A stretch of DNA of 59,312 nucleotides from Scatosoma sp045660265 (GCA_045660265.1 JAZRDM010000011.1:1-59312); one strand, 5' to 3'; shown: positions 33,635 to 41,894, counted from the first letter of the stretch. The notes: generated by a model not told the origin, from the sequence alone. Program-made: numbers and translations.

Positions 33635-36067
33635 ATGAAAAATGAAACCATTAGCACACAAGCAGCCAAAGAGCTAATTAAAGGTAAGCTTTCCCGCTAC
33701 TTTGGGGTCGCGCCCGCAGAAGCGAAGAAAGACCAACTTTACAAAGCCGTTGTAATGAGCGTCCGCGATATTATGCTGGAAAAACGCCATAACTTCCACT
33801 TGAAGACTAAGGCGGCAAAAGCAAAGAAGGTGTATTATCTTTGTATGGAATTCTTAATGGGGCGTTCCTTGAAAAACAGCGTATTCAATCTTGGCGTCTA
33901 CGACACGTTTGCCGAAGCTTTGAAAGAATACGATACTTCGTTAGAAGAGCTCTATGAACTTGAACCCGACGCAGGTCTTGGAAATGGCGGTTTGGGTAGA
34001 CTTGCCGCTTGTTTCCTTGATGGGCTTGCTACGCAAGATTATCCTGCAATGGGTTTCTCCATCCGTTATGATTACGGTTTGTTCAAACAAAAAATCGTAG
34101 ACGGTTGGCAAACGGAATTACCCGACGTATGGTTACCCGGCGGCGAAGTTTGGCTTACGCAACGTAGCGATAAAATTTTTACCGTGAAATTCGACGGTTG
34201 GATTGAAGAAAAGTGGACGGAACACGGACTTGAAAGCATTTACCGTAATCCCAAGGAAATTCAAGCGGTTGCATATGATATGATGGTTTCTGGTTACGAC
34301 AGCCAAGCCGTTTCCGTACTTCGACTTTGGAAAGCAAGAAGCGTACAAAACTTCGATATGAAGTTATTCTCGCAAGGGGATTACGCTTCCGTAATGAAAG
34401 ATGATAACGAAGCAGAGTTGATTTCTAAAGTGCTTTATCCTGCCGACAATCACGTAGAAGGGAAATCCTTGCGTTTAAAGCAACAATATTTCCTTGTTTC
34501 GGCATCCTTACAAAATATTCTCGCTGACCACAAGAGAAGATACGGTTCGTTAAAATTGTTGCCTAAAATGGCGGCTATTCACTTAAACGACACGCATCCC
34601 GCGTTGGCAATTCCTGAATTAATGCGCTTGTTAATCGACGAAAACGGTATGAGCTGGGACGAAGCTTGGGGCATTACGACATCCGTATGCGCATATACCA
34701 ACCACACCGTGCTTGCAGAAGCTTTGGAAACTTGGCCCGAAGACTTAATTGCTCGTCGCTTGCCTCGTATTTATTCCATTTTAAAAGAAATTAACCGTCG
34801 TTTTTGCGAAGATTTGTGGGCAAAATTCCCTGGGGACTGGGATAAAATTTCACGTATGTCGATTATCTCTTACGATATCGTAAAAATGGCAAACTTGTCC
34901 GTACTCGGTTCTCACCACGTCAATGGTGTTTCCGCATTGCACAGCGATATTATTAAGGACAGCATTTTTAAGGACTTCTATGATTATACCCCCGAAAAAT
35001 TCACCAACGTTACCAACGGCATCGCGCATAGACGCTGGTTGAATCAATCCAACCCTGAACTTTGCGCGTTATTAAACGACTGTATCGGTGAAGGCTATGC
35101 AAAGGACGCAGCAAAACTTGCGGAATTTAAGAAGTTTGAAAACGACGATAGCGTATTACAAAGATTAGAAGAAATTAAAGCGTTAAAGAAAAAGCAATTT
35201 GCGGATTTCGCGCAAAAAAAACAAGGGGTGATTATCAATCCCAACACCATTTTCGACGTGCAAGCAAAACGTTTACACGAATATAAACGCCAGCTTTTGA
35301 ACGTTTTACACGTAATCACGGATTATTTAATTTTGAAAGAAAACCCCGATGCGCCTATTCAACCGAAAACCTATATTTTTGCGGCAAAAGCGGCCGCAGG
35401 GTACTATATGGCGAAGAAAATCATTAAATTGATTTGCTTCTTGGCGGAAGATATCCGTAAGCACCCGAAAATTGCCGAAAAATTGAACGTTGTTTATATG
35501 GAAGATTACAACGTAACGATGTCCGAATACTTGATGCCCGCCTCTGAAATTTCCGAACAAATTTCCTTGGCTGGTAAAGAAGCAAGCGGCACGGGAAATA
35601 TGAAGTTTATGATTAACGGCGCTTTGACAATCGGTACGCTCGACGGGGCAAACGTAGAAATGGCGCAACACGTGGGCAATGAAAACATCTTCATCTTCGG
35701 TTTGAAAGCTGATGAAGTTTCGGAGATTTGGAGAAACGGCTATTCCGCGAGCGTTTATTACAACAACGACACGATGATGAGAAAGGTTGTTGAAGCGCTT
35801 ATTGTAGGCTTTAACGGGGAATCTTTTGCCGATATTGCAAATTATCTCTTGACGGGAGCGCCGATTGCCGATCCGTATATGTGTATGGCGGATTATCAAT
35901 CTTATCTTGCAACTCAACACGAGATGTCCAATCTTTACGCAAACGACAAACGTAGTTGGAATCAAAAATCTTTGCGTAATATCGCTGCGGCAGGCTTCTT
36001 CTCGGCGGATAGAAGTATTCGTGACTATGCAAACAATATTTGGAATTTGAAATCTTTGCAAGATTGA
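33635..36067 (+). CDS. glgP: Glycogen/alpha-glucan phosphorylase
   Basis: An 810-residue GT35 enzyme. Family motifs include YYLCMEFLMGRSLKN near residue 65, LGNGGLGRLAACFLD near 115 and the pyridoxal-phosphate Lys in EASGTGNMKFMINGALTIGTLDGANVE near 650. It releases glucose-1-phosphate from glycogen. Length is standard for bacterial GlgP. It closes the biosynthetic operon, coupling storage and mobilisation. Ribosome binding site TAGGAG. Confidence 0.96.
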   Translation: MKNETISTQAAKELIKGKLSRYFGVAPAEAKKDQLYKAVVMSVRDIMLEKRHNFHLKTKAAKAKKVYYLCMEFLMGRSLKNSVFNLGVYDTFAEALKEYDTSLEELYELEPDAGLGNGGLGRLAACFLDGLATQDYPAMGFSIRYDYGLFKQKIVDGWQTELPDVWLPGGEVWLTQRSDKIFTVKFDGWIEEKWTEHGLESIYRNPKEIQAVAYDMMVSGYDSQAVSVLRLWKARSVQNFDMKLFSQGDYASVMKDDNEAELISKVLYPADNHVEGKSLRLKQQYFLVSASLQNILADHKRRYGSLKLLPKMAAIHLNDTHPALAIPELMRLLIDENGMSWDEAWGITTSVCAYTNHTVLAEALETWPEDLIARRLPRIYSILKEINRRFCEDLWAKFPGDWDKISRMSIISYDIVKMANLSVLGSHHVNGVSALHSDIIKDSIFKDFYDYTPEKFTNVTNGIAHRRWLNQSNPELCALLNDCIGEGYAKDAAKLAEFKKFENDDSVLQRLEEIKALKKKQFADFAQKKQGVIINPNTIFDVQAKRLHEYKRQLLNVLHVITDYLILKENPDAPIQPKTYIFAAKAAAGYYMAKKIIKLICFLAEDIRKHPKIAEKLNVVYMEDYNVTMSEYLMPASEISEQISLAGKEASGTGNMKFMINGALTIGTLDGANVEMAQHVGNENIFIFGLKADEVSEIWRNGYSASVYYNNDTMMRKVVEALIVGFNGESFADIANYLLTGAPIADPYMCMADYQSYLATQHEMSNLYANDKRSWNQKSLRNIAAAGFFSADRSIRDYANNIWNLKSLQD

Positions 36068-36113
36068 CATTATCGTATAATACGGTAAATCCTGCACAAA
36101 ATTAGAATAAACA

Positions 36114-36148
36114 CACAAAAAGCTGTAATTTATTTACGGCTTTTTGTG
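36114..36148 (+). terminator. Hairpin between glgP and amylase (terminator or attenuator)
   Basis: CACAAAAAGCTGTAA (36114-36128) pairs with TTACGGCTTTTTGTG (36134-36148), 15 pairs with one G-T wobble. The T run is inside the stem arm (TTTTTGTGG), so termination may be only partial and allow read-through to the amylase gene. Confidence 0.65.
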
Positions 36149-36166
36149 GATTTAGAGGACTTTGTT

Positions 36167-38068
36167 ATGTACGTTTATTTCAATCCTTTGGATACGACGT
36201 GTAAAAATATTATTGGCGGCGTAAAAGAAGGGCAATTGATACAACTTAATGTATTTCATCTTAAAACGCAAAAAAACGTAGGGAATTTCAATGAAAAAAA
36301 TAGGGAATTTCACGTAAAATCGCCCAATTTGGAAGATTGCACTGCGCCAAATGAAAACGCTTATTTAAGGCTTTTTAAAGACGGGGAATCGCCCGAACTT
36401 TTTGTTATGCAAAAAACAGGGTTTGGTTGGAGCATTTCCTTTAAATTCCCTAATCCAGGCTTATTTTTCTATTCGTTTTACATTGAAAACGTAGGATATG
36501 TATCGTGCGGAAGAATGAATATGGGGGAAATCACGGAAAAACCCGTTGATTTTCTTTTGACCGTAAGCACGAAAGACTATCAAACGCCCGACTGGTTTAA
36601 GGGCGGGGTTATGTATCAAATCTTCCCTGACCGTTTCCATAAAAAAGGAAGTATGCCAGACATAACGGGTAGGGTATGCCGCGCAGACTGGGGTGGTACG
36701 CCTAGTTATAAGCCAAATGAAAATGGAAAAGTGTTAAACAATGATTTCTTTGGCGGTAACTTTGCAGGCATACAAGAAAAATTGCCATATTTAAAGTCGC
36801 TTGGGGTTACAACCTTATATTTTAACCCGATTTTTGAAGCCTCGTCGAACCATCGCTACGATACGTCGGATTATATGAAAATTGACCCGTTTTTGGGCGA
36901 TGAACAACAATTTGATGAATTGTTGAAAGCCGCTGAAAATCAAGGGATTCGCGTGATTTTAGACGGTGTTTTTAATCATACCGGCGACGATAGCGTTTAC
37001 TTCAACAAATACGGCAAATATCCATCCATCGGTGCATATCAATCAAAAGATTCTCCGTATTATTCGTGGTATTCATTCCAAGAGCATCCACACAAATACA
37101 GTAGTTGGTGGGGAATTGATATTTTACCCGAAGTCAATGAAAAATCCGAAGATTATCAAAGCTTTATCTTTGGCAACGACGGCGTTTTGAAAAAATGGTT
37201 GCGATTTGGAATCGGCGGTTACCGTTTAGACGTTGCCGACGAATTACCCGATTTTTTCTTAAAAAATTTGCGAAAATCCGTCAAAGAGGAAAATCCGGAT
37301 GCAATTATTATTGGCGAAGTATGGGAAGACGCCTCTTGTAAAGTCGCATATTCCACGCGTAGAGAATATTTGCAAGGCAACGAACTCGATAGCGTTATGA
37401 ATTATCCGTTAAAAGACGCCATAATTCGCTATATTCAACAAGAAAATGCGTGCGAGCTATTACAATGCGTACGTCTTTTAATCGACCATTATCCCAAAGA
37501 AACCTTGGATAGTTTAATGAATATTCTTGGCACACACGATACAGCGCGCATTTTAACGGTTTTAGGCGGTATTTATTGCCAAAATAAAGACCAAATGGCG
37601 CAAAGTAGCGCTTATTTAAGCAAAAAAGATAAAGAAAATGCCATTAAAAAGTTAAAAATGGCCGCCATTTTACAATTTACTCTACCAGGCGTACCTTGTA
37701 TTTATTATGGCGATGAAAACGGAATGGAAGGACATATTGACCCGTTTTGCCGTCAATGCTTCGATTGGACAAATTTAAACGAAGATTTAATTGATTTTTA
37801 CAAGAAATTAGGTCAAATACGTGAAATATACCGTGAAATTTTTAAATCGGGTAATTTTGAAGATATTTACGTTGAAAAAGGATTTATTTATTTTAAAAGA
37901 GAGACGGAAAATGATTGCATTTATATTTACGTAAATAATTCCAGCAAAAATTATCAAATAAATATTCACGATAATCAATACGTCGATTGTTTGACAAATG
38001 AAATTTTTAATGAAGATATTTTTGTCAAACCATATTCCTATAAAATCTTTAAAAAACAAGAAAAATAA
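36167..38068 (+). CDS. GH13 alpha-amylase family enzyme (neopullulanase/cyclomaltodextrinase-like)
   Basis: A 633-residue GH13 enzyme with an N-terminal CBM34-like domain and the barrel motifs DGVFNHTGDDS, GYRLDVADELP (nucleophile Asp near 352), IIGEVWED (Glu near 385) and LGTHDT (Asp near 456). The MYQIFPDRF motif and the long insertion after GVFNHTG fit subfamily 20 cyclomaltodextrinase/neopullulanase. No signal peptide, so it works in the cytoplasm on maltodextrins or debranched glycogen, in line with the glg operon. The ATG at 36167 (AGAGGA upstream) is preferred over a TTG inside the hairpin. By eye its 3' third is AT-rich. Confidence 0.9.
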   Translation: MYVYFNPLDTTCKNIIGGVKEGQLIQLNVFHLKTQKNVGNFNEKNREFHVKSPNLEDCTAPNENAYLRLFKDGESPELFVMQKTGFGWSISFKFPNPGLFFYSFYIENVGYVSCGRMNMGEITEKPVDFLLTVSTKDYQTPDWFKGGVMYQIFPDRFHKKGSMPDITGRVCRADWGGTPSYKPNENGKVLNNDFFGGNFAGIQEKLPYLKSLGVTTLYFNPIFEASSNHRYDTSDYMKIDPFLGDEQQFDELLKAAENQGIRVILDGVFNHTGDDSVYFNKYGKYPSIGAYQSKDSPYYSWYSFQEHPHKYSSWWGIDILPEVNEKSEDYQSFIFGNDGVLKKWLRFGIGGYRLDVADELPDFFLKNLRKSVKEENPDAIIIGEVWEDASCKVAYSTRREYLQGNELDSVMNYPLKDAIIRYIQQENACELLQCVRLLIDHYPKETLDSLMNILGTHDTARILTVLGGIYCQNKDQMAQSSAYLSKKDKENAIKKLKMAAILQFTLPGVPCIYYGDENGMEGHIDPFCRQCFDWTNLNEDLIDFYKKLGQIREIYREIFKSGNFEDIYVEKGFIYFKRETENDCIYIYVNNSSKNYQINIHDNQYVDCLTNEIFNEDIFVKPYSYKIFKKQEK

Positions 38069-38091
38069 TCGTCAAAAATTTAATTAAAAGA

Positions 38092-38110
38092 TTATCCACT
38101 TTTATTCACA
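38092..38110 (+). repeat. Adjacent DnaA-box-like direct repeats
   Basis: TTATCCACT (38092-38100, one mismatch from TTATCCACA) and TTATTCACA (38102-38110, fits TTATNCACA) repeat with a 10-bp period. Confidence 0.5.
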
Positions 38111-38123
38111 TTTTATACCCACT

Positions 38124-38155
38124 ACTATTCGTAAAACCTGCATTTTACGAATAGT
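38124..38155. repeat. dif-like perfect palindrome (13-bp arms, 6-bp spacer)
   Basis: ACTATTCGTAAAA (38124-38136), spacer CCTGCA and TTTTACGAATAGT (38143-38155). Arms of 11 or more bases around a 6-bp centre are the geometry of Xer recombination sites. It ends 249 bp before the start codon of a XerS-like recombinase gene, as dif(SL) lies next to xerS in streptococci and lactococci. The match to known dif sequences is weak outside the AAAA-N6-TTTT core. Confidence 0.55.
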
Positions 38156-38255
38156 TAGGAATATGTGTTTATGTAAAATCGCTTCTGCCCCACCGAATAT
38201 AGTTGTGTAGCAAAACGCGGAATCCCTTTATTTTAAAGGCTTTTAAGGGTTTTTG

Positions 38256-38295
38256 AAAGTTTTCCACACTATGATGCGATTTTGTGGAAAACTTT
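38256..38295. repeat. 13-bp inverted repeat containing DnaA-box-like halves
   Basis: AAAGTTTTCCACA (38256-38268) and TGTGGAAAACTTT (38283-38295) are perfect inverted repeats with a 14-base spacer. Each contains TTTTCCACA, which fits TTWTNCACA. Confidence 0.7.
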
Positions 38296-38369
38296 TTTGG
38301 GGTATAACTTTACGATAAAATATTTCCCCTTATTATTTCGTCAACTTTTCGGAAAATCTTACGAAAGTG

Positions 38370-38398
38370 TTGACTTTTTTCCTTTTTAGATGTAAAAT
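38370..38398 (+). promoter_or_regulatory. Promoter of recombinase gene, predicting a leaderless mRNA
   Basis: TTGACT (38370-38375), a 17-base spacer and TAAAAT (38393-38398). The predicted +1 falls on 38405, the A of the ATG, and no ribosome binding site is present. Confidence 0.7.
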
Positions 38399-38404
38399 AA
38401 TGAT

Positions 38405-39463
38405 ATGAAAAAAGACAACTATTACGTAAAACGAAATATCACGGATTTTGATAAAATTGCGGAACTTTTAGAAGAACTCCCCTCTTTTTGCGGCGACTAT
38501 TTTCTCGGTGTCGAATCCCGCACGAGCAGTCAAACCCGTTTGAAGTATGCCTATGATTTGCGTATCTTTTTCGATTTCCTTTGTAAGCGCAAATTTCGCA
38601 ACTACGAAGTCGTAGATTTAACTTTGGAACAGTTAGAAGCTGTTACGCATCACGATATCGAGTTGTTTTTGAGTTATTTATCCCACTATCGCTTCCGCGA
38701 TAAGCATCTTTCCTGCGATGAACGTGCAAAGGCGCGGAAATTATCCGCGGTACGCGCTATGTTCAGGTATTTTTTTAACAAAGGTATGATTGAAGTGGAT
38801 AATTCCGCGAAAGTTTCCACTCCCAAGCTTCACGACAAAGAAATTATTCGTTTGGAAGCAGACGAAGTTTCCGAACTCATTCATATTACGGAATCGGGCA
38901 ACGGACTTTCTAAACACGCTACGGGATATCATAATAAGACGAAAATCCGCGATACGGCAATTATAACCCTCTTTTTGGGCACTGGGATACGTATTAGCGA
39001 GCTTGTCGGTCTTGATAACGATAGCTTTGATTTTAGTGAAAACTCTTTCCTTGTTACTCGAAAAGGCGGAAATCAGGCGATTTTATACTTTTCCGACGAG
39101 GTAAAATACGCGTTGCAGGAATATATTGCAGAAAAAGCCAACGATCCGAAAATCCCTGAAAGCGAAAACGCGTTTTTCCTTTCTATGCAGTATAAGCGCA
39201 TTAACGTTCGTTCCGTAGAAATTTTAGTAAAGAAATACAGTAAACTCGTTACGCCTTTAAAGAAGATAACCCCCCACAAGCTCCGTAGCACCTACGGCAC
39301 TCGCCTTTATAATACAACGGGCGACATTTATATTGTAGCCGACGTCCTTGGCCACCGCGATGTAAACACAACGAAAAAGCATTATGCGGCTATCACGGAA
39401 GAAAACCGCAAGCGTGTTGCAAATGCCGTAAAACTGCGTAAGGACGACGATAATAACGAATAA
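38405..39463 (+). CDS. XerS-like tyrosine recombinase
   Basis: A 352-residue integrase-fold recombinase with all catalytic residues visible: Arg196 (GTGIRISEL), Lys220 (TRKGG), His292 and Arg295 (HKLR), His318 (LGHR) and Tyr328 (KHYAAI). Length, the N-terminal segment (LPSFCGDYFLGVES..YDLRIFFDFL), the insertion before the Arg motif (SKHATGYHNKTKIRD) and the C-terminal HKLRSTYGTRLYNTTGDIYIVADVLGH resemble XerS (356 residues, single-recombinase dif system) more than XerC/XerD (about 300). A dif-like palindrome lies just upstream. Likely role: resolving chromosome dimers at the terminus; an integrase of unknown target is the alternative. hflX begins 3 bases after its stop. Confidence 0.85.
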   Translation: MKKDNYYVKRNITDFDKIAELLEELPSFCGDYFLGVESRTSSQTRLKYAYDLRIFFDFLCKRKFRNYEVVDLTLEQLEAVTHHDIELFLSYLSHYRFRDKHLSCDERAKARKLSAVRAMFRYFFNKGMIEVDNSAKVSTPKLHDKEIIRLEADEVSELIHITESGNGLSKHATGYHNKTKIRDTAIITLFLGTGIRISELVGLDNDSFDFSENSFLVTRKGGNQAILYFSDEVKYALQEYIAEKANDPKIPESENAFFLSMQYKRINVRSVEILVKKYSKLVTPLKKITPHKLRSTYGTRLYNTTGDIYIVADVLGHRDVNTTKKHYAAITEENRKRVANAVKLRKDDDNNE

Positions 39464-39466
39464 CTT

Positions 39467-40714
39467 ATGTACGAAAATATTGATACAACTCTTGAAAAAA
39501 TATATATAATCCAGCCTATTACGCGGGAAAATTCGGCAAAATACAAGATTTTGCAGGCGGAAGCTGTTGCCTTAATCGAAAGCGCGGGCGCGGTATACGC
39601 GGGTACAATTTATCAAAATATCCGTGAAATCAACGCCGCAACCTTTATCGGTGAAGGTAAATTGCAAGAATTAAACGAGCGTTTAGACGGGCTTGATGAA
39701 ATCACCGTGCTTTTCAACGGCGAACTCTCCCCCTCTCAAACCTTAAATATTTCAGCAGCGCTGGGCAACAAGAAAGTAATTGACCGCACCACCCTAATTT
39801 TGGATATTTTCGCAAAAAACGCGCAAAGTAGCGAAGGCAAATTGCAGGTTGAACTTGCACAGTTGAATTATATTTACCCACGCTTAAAAGGTAAAGGCGA
39901 AGCCCTCTCTCGTTTGGGTGGTGGCATCGGTACGCGCGGACCTGGGGAAACGAAGCTGGAAACGGATCGACGTTATATTCGTCGCCGTATTCAATATCTT
40001 GAAAACCGCTTAAAAGAAACGGAAAAACGCCGTTCTTTGCAAACGGCGCGTAGAAAACGGGATAACGTGAAAACGGTGGCTTTGGTTGGTTACACAAACA
40101 CGGGAAAGTCCACTTTGATGAACCTCTTGACGAATTCCGACGTTTATGTGAAAAACGAATTATTTGCCACGCTTGACCCAACGGCGAGAAAGTTTGAAAT
40201 TGACGGTGTGGAATTTCTGCTAGTTGATACCGTTGGCTTTTTACAGGACCTGCCCCACAACCTCATTGAAGCCTTTAAATCCACCCTGGAAAGCGCGTTA
40301 CATTGCGATTTGGCCTTAATTGTGTGCGACGCGACGGGCGAATATGATATGCAAATGCAAACCACTTTGGCTACGTTAGAAGAAATGCAGTTTTCCTCTC
40401 CCTATTTGTTGGTTATGAACAAAAGTGAGAATATCCCCGACCTTTCCGTATTGCCCTATGGCAGTATTGCAATTTCCGCAAAAGAAAACTTGGGAATTGA
40501 CGGATTGAAACGGGCTATTTTGCAAAAATTCCGTGAAGAATTTATTTTTTGCACCCTTTTTGTTCCGTATGCGAAAATGAACGAGTATCAATCGATTAAA
40601 GATTGCCTTACGGAACGACACGTGGAATATACCGACGACGGCGCAAAAATCGATGCGGTTGTACCCGCGAGATACAGCGAAAAATTTACGCGTTTTTTGG
40701 CTGATAACGATTAA
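39467..40714 (+). CDS. hflX: GTPase HflX
   Basis: A 415-residue HflX: N-terminal domain with the Gly-rich linker RLGGGIGTRGPGETKLE, then a GTPase domain with P-loop VGYTNTGKST, G3 DTVGFLQDLP and G4 NKSE. It binds the large ribosomal subunit and splits stalled ribosomes. It is co-transcribed with the recombinase gene (3-base gap), an order recalled from other Clostridia with lexA nearby. No terminator was found after it. Confidence 0.94.
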   Translation: MYENIDTTLEKIYIIQPITRENSAKYKILQAEAVALIESAGAVYAGTIYQNIREINAATFIGEGKLQELNERLDGLDEITVLFNGELSPSQTLNISAALGNKKVIDRTTLILDIFAKNAQSSEGKLQVELAQLNYIYPRLKGKGEALSRLGGGIGTRGPGETKLETDRRYIRRRIQYLENRLKETEKRRSLQTARRKRDNVKTVALVGYTNTGKSTLMNLLTNSDVYVKNELFATLDPTARKFEIDGVEFLLVDTVGFLQDLPHNLIEAFKSTLESALHCDLALIVCDATGEYDMQMQTTLATLEEMQFSSPYLLVMNKSENIPDLSVLPYGSIAISAKENLGIDGLKRAILQKFREEFIFCTLFVPYAKMNEYQSIKDCLTERHVEYTDDGAKIDAVVPARYSEKFTRFLADND

Positions 40715-40761
40715 AGTGGAGCAAAAACAACCAACGGTTTAGTAAAGACAACTACTAGTTA

Positions 40762-40791
40762 TTGGTTTTTAAGGTAAAATTTCTTTATAAT
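40762..40791 (+). promoter_or_regulatory. Promoter of the XRE regulator gene
   Basis: TTGGTT (40762-40767), an 18-base spacer and TATAAT (40786-40791); ATG at 40820 after TTGGAGG. Confidence 0.6.
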
Positions 40792-40819
40792 GTACTCATC
40801 AAACATTTGGAGGAAAAAC

Positions 40820-41305
40820 ATGAATACCATCGGCCAGAATATTGCACGTTACCGAAAAGAAAAAGGCATTACACAAGAACAGCTTTCAGAAATTTGTGGG
40901 GTTTCCCCGCAAGCGGTTTCTAAATGGGAAAATGATATTTCTTGTCCCGACATTACTTTATTAAAACCCTTAGCTCGAATATTTGGTATCAGCGTGGACG
41001 AACTTTTGGACGACGGAAAAGACCCCGTTTCTAGACTTTCGGAAGGTGAAGCAAAAGGAAAGGTTATTAAAATCCATATTGTAGATAAAGAAAACACGGT
41101 AAATTTAAATCTGCCCGTTGCCCTAATTGAAATACTTTTAAAAAGCGGTTCTCTTTCCGATTCTATATCTTTTAACGGAAATAAAAACGTTTTTGGTACG
41201 ATTGATTTCAATAAAATCTTAGAATTTGCCTCTCTTGGAGTACTTGGTAAGATATTAGAGTTAGACACCACCGACGGCGAACACGTTGAAATTTATATAG
41301 AATGA
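40820..41305 (+). CDS. XRE family regulator with C-terminal beta-rich domain
   Basis: A 161-residue protein. Residues 1-66 form a Cro/C1-type HTH (IGQNIARYRKEKGITQEQLSEICGVSPQAVSKWE; GISVDELLD). The rest is a domain of strand-PxALxxxLL-helix-GKxxExxxxDGExVEIxIE type (VNLNLPVALIEILLK; GKILELDTTDGEHVEIYIE), which I recall from SHOCT-like/anti-sigma-associated proteins. The downstream gene overlaps by 4 bases (ATGA), and its product looks like a shorter copy of the same C-terminal fold, so the two may interact. Ligand and target promoters are unknown. Confidence 0.8.
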   Translation: MNTIGQNIARYRKEKGITQEQLSEICGVSPQAVSKWENDISCPDITLLKPLARIFGISVDELLDDGKDPVSRLSEGEAKGKVIKIHIVDKENTVNLNLPVALIEILLKSGSLSDSISFNGNKNVFGTIDFNKILEFASLGVLGKILELDTTDGEHVEIYIE

Positions 41306-41526
41306 AACTTATTTTTTTACTAAATCAGAAAGAACGAACCATTCGGCTTCCTTTAAATGCCCTCCCTCTTTTATCTTCTTTTTTTCCGTCGGAAAAAGGA
41401 GTAAACATAAAAGGCATTACGCGAAAAGTGATTCGGGAATTGAAAAAACACAAGAAGCTTTACGGCTCATTCCTATTCTTAGAAATTAAGGAAAAGGATT
41501 CAACGGCGTTTAAAATCATTATATAA
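41302..41526 (+). CDS. Small hypothetical protein, partner of XRE regulator
   Basis: A 74-residue protein with no recognised family. It begins with a strand (KLIFLLNQKERTIRLPLNALPLL), has a basic helix (ITRKVIRELKKHKKLYG) and ends with a strand (FLFLEIKEKDSTAFKIII). This order mirrors the C-terminal domain of the upstream XRE protein. It is translationally coupled through ATGA and ends at a terminator. Confidence 0.6.
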   Translation: MKLIFLLNQKERTIRLPLNALPLLSSFFPSEKGVNIKGITRKVIRELKKHKKLYGSFLFLEIKEKDSTAFKIII

Positions 41527-41560
41527 AATAAAAACAGGCATGAAAGCCTGTTTTTATTTT
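41525..41560. terminator. Perfect 15-bp bidirectional terminator
   Basis: AAAATAAAAACAGGC (41525-41539), loop ATGAAA and its complement (41546-41560). The TAA of the convergent Cys-rich gene (41559-41561) lies at the hairpin edge. Confidence 0.92.
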
Positions 41561-41747
41561 AGCCCTTATATTCTTCGGGGTTCATATAGATTTTGTCGAT
41601 TTTGATAGACGCTACGTCGTCCATCTCGATGCATTTTCCGCAATTATCGCAAATTTTGTTGGGATCTAGGTCGCACATATCACACTCTAAACATCCCGTA
41701 CATTTTCTATCGTATAATACACACTCGCCACCAATTCTTCTTTCCAT
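41559..41747 (-). CDS. Small Cys-rich (putative metal-binding) protein divergent from lexA
   Basis: A 62-residue acidic protein with eight Cys arranged C-x6-C-x2-C-x2-C-x2-C-x7-C-x2-C-x2-C (CVLYDRKCTGCLECDMC; ICDNCGKC), suggesting two zinc- or Fe-S-binding clusters. I recall similar proteins near lexA in Clostridia but no function. AGAGGGAT ribosome binding site. It is transcribed divergently from lexA; a possible LexA box lies between them. Confidence 0.75.
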   Translation of the reverse strand: MERRIGGECVLYDRKCTGCLECDMCDLDPNKICDNCGKCIEMDDVASIKIDKIYMNPEEYKG

Positions 41748-41774
41748 AATATCCCTCTTTTTACTTTTTTTAAT

Positions 41775-41802
41775 ATTATAGCATAAAAAATTAAAAAATC
41801 AA
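41775..41802 (-). promoter_or_regulatory. Promoter of the Cys-rich gene
   Basis: Minus strand: TTGATT (41802-41797), a 16-base spacer and TATAAT (41780-41775). Confidence 0.6.
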
Positions 41803-41824
41803 GCATTTAAATGAAAAATATTAT

Positions 41825-41836
41825 AAACATTTGTTT
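41825..41836 (+). promoter_or_regulatory. Possible LexA (SOS) box
   Basis: AAACATTTGTTT keeps the AAC-N4-GTT core of the Gram-positive consensus CGAACATATGTTCG but not the outer CG. It overlaps the lexA -35 region, where autorepression would be expected. Confidence 0.5.
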
Positions 41837-41863
41837 GCTTTTTTGAAAAAAGTATGTTATAAT
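41835..41863 (+). promoter_or_regulatory. Promoter of lexA
   Basis: TTGCTT (41835-41840), a 17-base spacer and TATAAT (41858-41863). Confidence 0.75.
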
Positions 41864-41894
41864 GAATTCGCAACTTAAAAAAGCGAGGTTTCGT

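Larger units (their letters stand above)
38069..38404. other. Repeat-rich intergenic region between amylase and recombinase genes
   Basis: 336 bases without a gene. It holds a dif-like palindrome (38124-38155), DnaA-box-like motifs (38092-38110, 38260-38268, 38283-38291), a 13-bp inverted repeat (38256-38295), the small hairpin CCTTTA/TAAAGG and the recombinase promoter (38370-38398). Confidence 0.75.

Noticed and set aside
36064..36081. TTGACA and TATAAT after glgP that look like promoter elements
   Set aside because: They are separated by only 6 bases and no other -35/-10 pair fits 16-18 bases, so this is not a usable promoter.
38069..38404. Chromosomal origin (oriC) because of DnaA-box-like motifs
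   Set aside because: No dnaA, dnaN, rpmH or gyr genes are near, and flanking genes converge rather than diverge; a terminus-type context fits better.
41862..41894. Longer LexA start at ATG 41862
   Set aside because: That ATG overlaps the -10 box; ATG 41895 has a ribosome binding site and gives the family-typical N-terminus.
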